Of a DNA stretch of 11,436 nt, positions 1-6,217 are shown in pieces. A program made the position numbers and the translations under genes. The number at the start of each line of letters is the position of its first letter. Positions within the stretch are counted from its first letter, which is position 1. This DNA comes from an uncultured Pseudomonas sp. (GTDB taxonomy: Bacteria > Pseudomonadota > Gammaproteobacteria > Pseudomonadales > Pseudomonadaceae), in NCBI RefSeq assembly GCF_946885885.1, contig NZ_CAMPHN010000137.1, positions 1 to 11,436 of the forward strand. The letters are read 5' to 3'. The notes under the pieces are model-generated. The model was not told where the DNA came from. It saw nothing but the letters and a program-made list of their open reading frames with translations, and made no database searches.

Positions 1-4
1 ACTT

Positions 5-17
5 TCCGGTTGCCGGA
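5..17 (-). terminator. Small hairpin just after avrE (weak terminator candidate)
   Basis: TCCGG-TTG-CCGGA forms a perfect 5-bp stem with a 3-base loop, 11 bases past the avrE stop codon. Only four bases remain before the window edge, so any T-run cannot be judged. Since AvrE genes are usually followed by their chaperone gene, it may be no terminator at all. Confidence 0.25.
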
Positions 18-28
18 TGAGCGATCGG

Positions 29-3000
29 TCATCGCTTGAGGTCGTATCCCTCGCGTTTCAACGCGGTAATCGCTTCCTGGGTAGGTTTATCGTATAGCGC
101 GATATCGCCCTCCAATTTGTAGCCCTTGGGCGTGTCCTGGTCGCGACCATATTCGAAGTTGGCCCTGCCCAGGCTTCGAATGAGATTCAGCGAGGTTCCG
201 CTGCTGTAGCCGAGCAGTGGGGTCGGGGAGACGAACCCTTCGTTCTTGCCGACCGTCTGGAAAACCATGATGGCTTTCAGGCGCATGTTGTTGCGGTCGC
301 CGAGCAGCGCGACCAGTTCGTCCTGATCCATGGTGCCGTCGCGGCTGCCCTTGTCCACCCTCGCCGCCACCTCGTCCTTGAATTCCAGGCGGACCCTGGC
401 CATGGTGCCAGGCGTGTCCTGTAGCTGTTTGACCAGCGCCTCCAGCTTCGGGTCCGTTTTCATGAGGCTGGCGATGTACTCGGCGTTGCTCCGCGCGTGG
501 TGCGGATTCAGCTCGGCGCTCAGGCGTGTCAGCAGGCTCGCTTCGTCCAACCGGGACAGATTGCCGTAGGAGCTTTCCAGGCGCATATAGTCCAGCATGT
601 TGTGGCCGGCCTTGGCCGCTTCGTGACGGTCGGTGGCCTGGCGCAGGCTTTTCAGCGCCGCGTGCTGGTCGTCGTTGATCACCTCCCTGTCGCCGAAGGC
701 GTCCTGCAAGGCGGCCAGGCGTTCATCGAGATCCTCGTGCGTGTCGATTTCCTTCAGCAGCGTGTCGCTGGCCTTATCCCTGAACGCCTTGCCGAGGGCA
801 TTGCCGAGGTTCGTCAGGTCGCCGCCGGTCAGCGGCTGTGCGGGCTTGAACAGGAACTTGAAGCGTTTGGTGGTTTTCATGTCCACCGAGGCGCTGCCGG
901 TGACGCCCAGGTTGAGGCTGGTGGTTTCGAAGGGTACGGGCGGTTTCGGTAAGCCGGCTGCCGCAGCGGCTTTTGCCGCTTCTTGGGCCTCCTGGTTTTC
1001 GTGTCCGGCGATCAGCTGTGCCTGGAGCGCACCTTTGACTTCCACCTGGTTGAGCAGCCGCGGTCGGTTCAGACCGCCTTCCTCCTGCAAACGCCCCGCG
1101 CTGTTGCTGTTGGTTTGGCGATAGGTCGAGTAATTCAGCAGGTTCAGGTTCACCTCGACCGCGGCACGGAAGCGGGCGACCCCAGCGAAAGGCGATCCCT
1201 TTTCCTTCTCGTGCAGGTTGAAACCCTGGCCGACGTTCGCCGACGCGCCGGCATCGATATCGACGTTGAACCGGTAGCCGTGTTGCACTTCGTGGTCGGA
1301 GCCCTTCTTCATGAACTCGTAGGGGTTCAGCTTGCCTTGCAGCAGATCGTCGACGAACTGGTCGATCTCAGCCTCTGACAGGGTGAACAGCAGCGCGTCG
1401 CGCTGGTTGCCGGAAAACGTGCCCTTCACGTAGGCATCCAGGGGAAAGCTGAAGCCCCCTTCGCGCTCCGGTCCCAGATCGTGGTTACGCCTCAGGGTCC
1501 GCTCGCGGATACCGACGCCGACGCTGGCGGAGCCGCCGCCCTGGCGGATGAAGGAGGCGGTCAGCTTGCCGTCGGCGATTTCGAAGGTCAGCGAGTAACC
1601 GCGGTCGCCGGCGAGCCGGCCGTTCGGGAAGGTGAGTGGGGTGCCGCCGGGGCCGCTGGTCGGTGTGTTGGCGCTGACGCCATAGGTCCGGTGGATATGC
1701 AGCTCATGATCGCTTTCGATTTCCTTGAGTGCGGCTTTCAGGCCCTTGGCCATGTCCGCCGAGTCGCCGCCGAAGGCGCTGCGCAGGTTGATGTGCACGG
1801 CATGATCGGTTTTCTTGAACGCATTGAGAAAGGCTTTCACCGCGTCGTAGTCGGCCTCCAGGCTGGTATGGCCGCGGAAGCCCATATCGGTGACCACCTT
1901 GAGCGGATTATCCCCGTAGTCGTGGTCGCGCAGTTGCGACAACGCCTGCGGGAAATCTTCCGGTACTGACGCCTCTGCGCTGGCCGCGATCCGGTCCGTC
2001 AGGCTGCTCAGTTCGTGCAGGGTCGTTACGTCCAGCGCCAGACGGGCCTTGAGCAGGGCACTGTCGTCGCCGGGATCGCGGTTGCGGCCCAAGGGGATTT
2101 CGTTCTTCTGCGGCGAGAGGGCGACACCTTTTTCATCGAATAGAGCGAGCAGCTCGATGCTGCGCAGTGGTGTCGAACCCAGCTGGGCAAGGCCGTCGCG
2201 CAGCTGCCGGGTCAGGTCCTCGCCGCTGTTGTAAGGGTTGAGTTTTTGCTTCAGCCCGCCGAGCAGCGGCGGCTTGAAGCCGTCGCGGGGTTCGCCGTGC
2301 AGGTTGAGCAAGCCCTTTTCCTTGCCCAGGCTGACGAGCGTCCGGGTAATGCTCTCTTCCAGTTGGGTGCGGAAGGTTTCCAGGGCTTCGCTCAGTGGCT
2401 TGCCCTGTTCGCCCCGGTCGAGGCGGGCGATGCGCGACTTCAGGTCCTCACCCGCGGCGGACTGCGCCGTGCCGCTCTGGGCGATGGCTTTGAGCCGCTG
2501 GAATGCGGCGCTTTCAGCCTGGTAGACATCGCTCAAGCCTTCGCGACCCTGCCAGCGGTGTTGCAGGTTGTAGCCGAGATTTTTCAGCGGCCGAGGGGTT
2601 TCCAGGGTGGGCTTGAAAACGTGGGCCCGGATGAATTCGGCGGTACCGCTACGGTGGCGGTTTTCCACGTTGCTGCGGCCCAGCCGGGAGAGCGATGCCT
2701 TGACCGTGAGCCCGCCGAGCTTCCAGGTCCAGTTGTCGTCGCGTACCCGCTCGAACAGCTCCTTGAGCACCTGGGGCGGCGTCAAGGGGGCGGGGCTATG
2801 AGGCTGCCAGCTCGTCCCGTCGTGTTGCAGTTCCTCATCCTCCGCACCCTGCAAACCGATCAACAGCGCGTTGCCGTGAGCGGTGCGCAGCGATGCCACG
2901 GGCAGCTCATCCGGCGTCGCCAGCGCAGCCCACCCGGGTTCGCCTTGCTGCGCGGGCGACGCCTGCCAATCCTTGCACGGTAGGCGGTAGAGCGTGCCGT

Positions 3001-5665
3001 TTTCGCTCAGCGCATGGAGGTTTTGCTGGTTATCCAGGGCCAGCGAGCGGATCTCGCCGTCGAGCCCTTCCCGAGGCAGGGCGCGCGCGGCTTTGCCGTT
3101 GTCGTGGAGTTCGAGCTGGCCGTGGTTATCGAGGGTGACGAACAGCTTGTCGTTGACCATGGCGAACGCCCGCACATCGCCGATCTTGTCCGACACCGCG
3201 CTGCCGACGGCGACCTTGATGTTCTGCCCGGTCGGCGCCAGGTTCTGGTTGCCATCGTGGACGAAGCGGCCGACGTCGGTGCTGACGTTCAGCTTGAGCA
3301 GTTTGCCGTCCTGCACCACGTAGGGCTTGCCGTCCAGGCCCAGTTGCAAGCGCTCGACGTTCTTGATGCCGGTCGCGGCCCAAGCGTTGGCCAGCGTATC
3401 CCAGCGCTGCAGTTCGCCGCCTTCCAGGGCGACATGGCCGAGGCGGCCGAGGTTCAGGCTGTTGACCGTCGAGGGGCTGGCGTTGGGCAGGCCGCGGCGA
3501 TTGTCGACGACCAGGGCATCGCTAAGGTTCCAACTGCCCTGGGTGGTCAGCGCGTCGCGCTTGAAGGGCTGGCTGTGCAGATGGCCTTGCGGATCCTTGA
3601 TCAGCAGGTTCAGCCGGGCCTGGTCGTCCTGCATAAAGCCTTCGGCGAAGTGGGTCTTGCCGAGTCTGTCGCCGTCTGGGATCGAGTTGAGGTCCGGGCT
3701 GAGGAACAATCGGTCGATGTCCTCGGGGCGTTCGCTGCTATGGAGCCGGCCTTCCTTGTCCGTCAGGTACAGGCGTTCCCGGGTCAGGCCGACCTGGGTC
3801 GCTTCCGCGTTGCCGCCGTCCAGCCGCAGCGGAATCTCTCGCTCCATAGCGTTGCCGACCAGACGCACGCGTTGCTCGTCGCCTTGGCCGCAGAGCAGGG
3901 CGGCGATGCCATCAGCGGCGACGGAGAAGGAACGCACATCGCGCGCCTCGATGGGCTCCTGCGGTTCGTCGGCGCTCATATCGACCAGTGCGTCGCCGTG
4001 CAGCGCGTAGATCCTCCCATCCGCCTGCAGGGCGAGTTGTTTGAACGGCACGCCATCGTCGTCGGGGTGGGGCGTCCAGGCCTGGCTGCGAATATCGAAG
4101 CGGTAGAGCCTGTCGTCATGCAGGCGCAGCCGTTGCCCCTCCGAGTCCTCGTGGATGCCCGTGAGTTGAGCGAGGTGCGCCCTGCCGGTGACATCGAGAT
4201 CGCGGCGGGTACGGTTTTCCTCGCCCTGGGCCGTAACGGAAATGGTGCTGCCTTCACGGCTGAGCGCATAGCCGGGAACACGGCCCCCCAGGGTCGCGTC
4301 GAGCATCTGCTTGGCCGCGCTGGGCCGGCTGCTGTGCAGCACGGCGATGGCCGCCGGGGTCTGCTGCAGGTGCAGCAGGTTGCCCTGTTTGTCCATCAGC
4401 AGTTGATCGCCGTCCGGCTGGCCATGGTGGGCGAGGTAGCTCCTCTGGGATTGCCCGAGGGTGTTTTGCAACAGCTGCCGCAGGGCCGCCGGGGTGTTCT
4501 CGCCGACCCGCAGTTTGCCTTTGCCGTCCAGGCTCATTTCCAGGGAGGAGGTCGCCTGGCGCGCCGGGTTGTAGGCCATGATCCGGTCGATGTCGATCCC
4601 GGTGAATCGCCGTGCGAGGATGCGATTCAGGGGCGGATGCTCGATGCCGGGGAACGAGTCGGAGCTTCCCTGCGAAGTCTGGGAACTCGCGGAAGAGTCC
4701 CACCGCTGCATCTCCGCAGATCGGCGACTGTCGAGCGGCTGGTCGCTGTTCGACCGCCGCGGCGGCGAGTCTATGTCCGCCGCGCCGGAGAACGACGAGC
4801 GCCCGGTTCTTGTGTAGGCCTGTAATTGCTTGACGTCATCGAAGCGACCGGCGAGGGGCCAACCTGGACGCTCGTCGGCGCCGCTCGACGAAGACTCGCC
4901 CTGCTCGTTGGCGAGGGTGCGATTCAGCGGCGGCTGGTCGTCGAAATCCGAACCGGTATGCGCACTGAAGAAGCGTTCGGAAGACTCCGTGCGCAGTACT
5001 CTGCCCGAGGCGTTCGGTGAGGTCTGGTCGTTCTCGGTATCCGAAGCGATGCTCGACTGCGCACTGAAGAAACGTTCGGAGGACTCCTCCCGCCGCGCCG
5101 GACCGCGCACCAGCGCGCGGTCTATGGCGCCACCATCGAGATGACCGCCGGCGGCTCGTTCCAGGGGCGGTTGCCGCATGTCGTCCGTTGAGCGCTCCGA
5201 CAGCGGGCCCGACGAGTTCCCGGAGGCATCGGACAACACACGCCCTTGGAGCCGCTGGGAACGCGCGAAGAGTTCGGCCAGGGTCGGCTCGGCAGGGGCA
5301 TCCGCCAGCAGCTGTTCGAGATCCGACTCCTGGCGGGACGGAATCTCGGCGATGACGCGATTGACCGCACCGCCTTCGAAGCGGCGTCCGCCGGTGCGAT
5401 CCAGGGCTGACAGACCTGCACCGGAGGCGCTGTGCGGCCGATTCACCGTCCTGGCGGGTTGTTCCGTGCCTGCGGCTGGTTGTTGGGGCGTCCGCTGGCG
5501 TAGGCCGATGAACCTTCCCGTGCGCCGGCCCAGCTCGCCGAGCGATAGCGAACCCGAGCGCTGAGTCGGCGTTTGCGGACGTTGCCGAGTTGTCCTGGTT
5601 TGCCCGGAAGTATCCGCTGCCAGAGGCGGTTGGATGGAATGTGTATCGTGACCCGTAATGTTCAT
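29..5665 (-). CDS. avrE: AvrE/DspE-family type III effector (complete)
   Basis: AvrE-family effectors enter plant cells through the Hrp type III system; published work describes them as beta-barrel channels that release water and solutes into the apoplast. The product has 1878 residues, close to the usual 1800-1850. Seen in order: a Ser/Pro/Arg-rich, probably disordered N-terminus (1-375) with three 31-residue repeats; a region of short strand-like repeats resembling a beta-propeller (about 375-960); a WxxxE motif, WQGRE, at 1038-1042; and a C-terminal half rich in amphipathic strands. It ends LKREGYDLKR, close to the ER retention-like motif LKKxGxE reported for the family. The start at 5665 is chosen because the only upstream in-frame ATG (5878) lies above the hrp box. 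A weak Shine-Dalgarno, GGTAGG, is at 5673-5678. An Ala-rich insert (about 1555-1582) is missing from the paralog at 8893. An AvrF/ShcE-type chaperone gene would be expected just beyond position 1. Family assignment is firm; the exact ortholog (avrE or another superfamily member such as hopR1) is less certain. Confidence 0.9.
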   Translation of the reverse strand: MNITGHDTHSIQPPLAADTSGQTRTTRQRPQTPTQRSGSLSLGELGRRTGRFIGLRQRTPQQPAAGTEQPARTVNRPHSASGAGLSALDRTGGRRFEGGAVNRVIAEIPSRQESDLEQLLADAPAEPTLAELFARSQRLQGRVLSDASGNSSGPLSERSTDDMRQPPLERAAGGHLDGGAIDRALVRGPARREESSERFFSAQSSIASDTENDQTSPNASGRVLRTESSERFFSAHTGSDFDDQPPLNRTLANEQGESSSSGADERPGWPLAGRFDDVKQLQAYTRTGRSSFSGAADIDSPPRRSNSDQPLDSRRSAEMQRWDSSASSQTSQGSSDSFPGIEHPPLNRILARRFTGIDIDRIMAYNPARQATSSLEMSLDGKGKLRVGENTPAALRQLLQNTLGQSQRSYLAHHGQPDGDQLLMDKQGNLLHLQQTPAAIAVLHSSRPSAAKQMLDATLGGRVPGYALSREGSTISVTAQGEENRTRRDLDVTGRAHLAQLTGIHEDSEGQRLRLHDDRLYRFDIRSQAWTPHPDDDGVPFKQLALQADGRIYALHGDALVDMSADEPQEPIEARDVRSFSVAADGIAALLCGQGDEQRVRLVGNAMEREIPLRLDGGNAEATQVGLTRERLYLTDKEGRLHSSERPEDIDRLFLSPDLNSIPDGDRLGKTHFAEGFMQDDQARLNLLIKDPQGHLHSQPFKRDALTTQGSWNLSDALVVDNRRGLPNASPSTVNSLNLGRLGHVALEGGELQRWDTLANAWAATGIKNVERLQLGLDGKPYVVQDGKLLKLNVSTDVGRFVHDGNQNLAPTGQNIKVAVGSAVSDKIGDVRAFAMVNDKLFVTLDNHGQLELHDNGKAARALPREGLDGEIRSLALDNQQNLHALSENGTLYRLPCKDWQASPAQQGEPGWAALATPDELPVASLRTAHGNALLIGLQGAEDEELQHDGTSWQPHSPAPLTPPQVLKELFERVRDDNWTWKLGGLTVKASLSRLGRSNVENRHRSGTAEFIRAHVFKPTLETPRPLKNLGYNLQHRWQGREGLSDVYQAESAAFQRLKAIAQSGTAQSAAGEDLKSRIARLDRGEQGKPLSEALETFRTQLEESITRTLVSLGKEKGLLNLHGEPRDGFKPPLLGGLKQKLNPYNSGEDLTRQLRDGLAQLGSTPLRSIELLALFDEKGVALSPQKNEIPLGRNRDPGDDSALLKARLALDVTTLHELSSLTDRIAASAEASVPEDFPQALSQLRDHDYGDNPLKVVTDMGFRGHTSLEADYDAVKAFLNAFKKTDHAVHINLRSAFGGDSADMAKGLKAALKEIESDHELHIHRTYGVSANTPTSGPGGTPLTFPNGRLAGDRGYSLTFEIADGKLTASFIRQGGGSASVGVGIRERTLRRNHDLGPEREGGFSFPLDAYVKGTFSGNQRDALLFTLSEAEIDQFVDDLLQGKLNPYEFMKKGSDHEVQHGYRFNVDIDAGASANVGQGFNLHEKEKGSPFAGVARFRAAVEVNLNLLNYSTYRQTNSNSAGRLQEEGGLNRPRLLNQVEVKGALQAQLIAGHENQEAQEAAKAAAAAGLPKPPVPFETTSLNLGVTGSASVDMKTTKRFKFLFKPAQPLTGGDLTNLGNALGKAFRDKASDTLLKEIDTHEDLDERLAALQDAFGDREVINDDQHAALKSLRQATDRHEAAKAGHNMLDYMRLESSYGNLSRLDEASLLTRLSAELNPHHARSNAEYIASLMKTDPKLEALVKQLQDTPGTMARVRLEFKDEVAARVDKGSRDGTMDQDELVALLGDRNNMRLKAIMVFQTVGKNEGFVSPTPLLGYSSGTSLNLIRSLGRANFEYGRDQDTPKGYKLEGDIALYDKPTQEAITALKREGYDLKR
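4544..5410 (-). repeat. Three diverged 31-residue repeats in the AvrE N-terminus
   Basis: Residues 86-116 (5318-5410), 166-196 (5078-5170) and 344-374 (4544-4636) align without gaps. The shared pattern is L[DEN]R-x6-[FL]-x-G-x2-[VI][ND]R-x-[ILM]-x3-P-[SA]R. A fourth partial copy, PPLNRTLA, starts at residue 245. Between copies, ESSERFFSA occurs twice (194-202 and 227-235) in nearly identical DNA. The repeats lie in the disordered segment before the propeller-like region. Confidence 0.75.
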
Positions 5666-5759
5666 AGGATGGCCTACCGCGCTCGATGCCCGTAATTGTT
5701 CTGGTCTGGAACGGGCAGTAGGTATGAGGCGGCATATCGTTATTGTTCTTGTAATGCCA

Positions 5760-5787
5760 TGAGTGGCGAAAAAGTTCACAGGGTTCC
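5760..5787 (-). promoter_or_regulatory. Perfect hrp box (HrpL-dependent promoter) of avrE
   Basis: Read on the minus strand, GGAACC (5787-5782) is followed by exactly 15 bases and then CCACTCA (5766-5760). This matches the consensus GGAACC-N15/16-CCACNNA recognised by the ECF sigma factor HrpL at every defined position. It lies 95 bases upstream of the ATG at 5665. It implies expression together with the Hrp secretion system in planta, and it rules out the longer open frame beginning at 5878. Confidence 0.93.
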
Positions 5788-5926
5788 CACGGGATGAACG
5801 GATTATCGCCCCGGTTGACTCATACGTTTTTGCGTAGGTGATTCCGACAACCTGTTTCAGCGATTGCGACCCCACCATGCTGGCGATGCCGCCCTATCCA
5901 GGTTGATGCATTCAGTGAGCTTGAAC

Positions 5927-5946
5927 GGCCTGGGAACAACCAGGCC
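5927..5946. repeat. Perfect 7-bp inverted repeat (hairpin)
   Basis: GGCCTGG is followed by the six-base loop GAACAA and then CCAGGCC, a perfect 7-bp stem. No T-run follows on either strand, so it is a weak candidate for a factor-independent terminator. It lies upstream of the avrE promoter and about 270 bases before the divergent gene. An operator or the remnant of an extragenic palindrome is equally possible. Confidence 0.5.
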
Positions 5947-6030
5947 ATAGCGAAAATACCAGTCAGGCGGACGTGGTCGACAGACGCCTTAGCAGGCCTG
6001 CCCTGGCCGGACAGTTCCGGTTTTTAACAG

Positions 6031-6125
6031 GCCGTTGAAAAACTCGCTGCATTGCCTATGCGTCGTTAAAAACGGGCCGGGCCCCGGCGTCTCGAATGCG
6101 AGCCCACATAGCCCCTTTCAACGGC
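6031..6125. repeat. 95-bp element bounded by 10-bp inverted repeats (MITE-like or interspersed repeat)
   Basis: GCCGTTGAAA at 6031-6040 is the exact reverse complement of TTTCAACGGC at 6116-6125. The interior carries a GC-rich palindrome (GCCGGGGCCCGGC on the minus strand) followed by CCGTTTTT. The wording around the left arm looks like an intergenic repeat I associate with Pseudomonas genomes, but that is from memory. The size and terminal inverted repeats suit a miniature mobile element; no obvious target-site duplication is visible. It sits about 90 bases upstream of the effector gene start. Confidence 0.5.
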
Positions 6126-6159
6126 TGCCGATCGATATCCCATTTCGATACGCTGACAG

Positions 6160-6187
6160 GGAACCGGGACCGTATCAAAAATACACA
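6160..6187 (+). promoter_or_regulatory. Degenerate hrp-box-like sequence before the 630-residue effector gene
   Basis: A perfect -35 half, GGAACC (6160-6165), is followed after 15 bases by ATACACA (6181-6187). That matches only the A, C and final A of CCACNNA. It lies 31 bases from the ATG at 6218, within the usual range for HrpL promoters. The poor -10 half makes it uncertain. If it is the promoter, transcription would begin near 6193 and the Shine-Dalgarno-like run at 6187-6193 would largely be left out of the mRNA. Confidence 0.4.
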
Positions 6188-6193
6188 AGGAGA
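6187..6193 (+). promoter_or_regulatory. Shine-Dalgarno-like AAGGAGA with awkward spacing
   Basis: AAGGAGA is a strong anti-16S match but ends 24 bases before the ATG at 6218, too far for normal use. The in-frame codon at a good distance (9 bases) is ATA at 6203, which would add five residues. The export-signal features favour 6218 instead: from there the protein has Ile at position 4, many Ser residues and no acidic residue in the first 12. Confidence 0.35.
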
Positions 6194-6217
6194 CATTTAC
6201 CCATAACCCAGGCCACC

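Larger units (their letters stand above)
5666..6217. other. Divergent intergenic region between avrE and the 630-residue effector gene
   Basis: This 552-base stretch separates two divergently transcribed genes. It contains the avrE leader and hrp box (5760-5787), a hairpin at 5927-5946, a 95-bp inverted-repeat element (6031-6125), a degenerate hrp-box-like sequence (6160-6187) and a strong Shine-Dalgarno-like run (6187-6193). I see no convincing gene here. The open frames that extend both flanking genes into it have no start with a plausible ribosome binding site. Confidence 0.7.

Noticed and set aside
3014..4825. A 603-codon open frame on the plus strand opposite avrE
   Set aside because: It mirrors the avrE coding frame in GC-rich DNA, reads as low-complexity Ala/Val/Gln/Arg sequence without domain features, and has no ribosome binding site.
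4836..5735. A minus-strand frame starting at ATG 5735, within the avrE leader and overlapping its start
   Set aside because: It overlaps the avrE N-terminus in another frame, is Arg/Pro/Ser-rich with no recognisable pattern, and has no Shine-Dalgarno upstream.
5933..5965. GGAACA...CCAGTCA as an hrp box on the plus strand
   Set aside because: The spacer is 20 bases and both halves carry mismatches; it also overlaps the hairpin at 5927-5946.
6073..6094. Minus-strand GC palindrome plus T-run as an intrinsic terminator
   Set aside because: No minus-strand gene ends upstream of it, and it is better explained as part of the 95-bp inverted-repeat element.
6035..6217. TTG at 6035 as the start of the 630-residue protein
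   Set aside because: It lies inside the inverted-repeat element and upstream of the hrp-box-like sequence, and the extension has no signal-like features.
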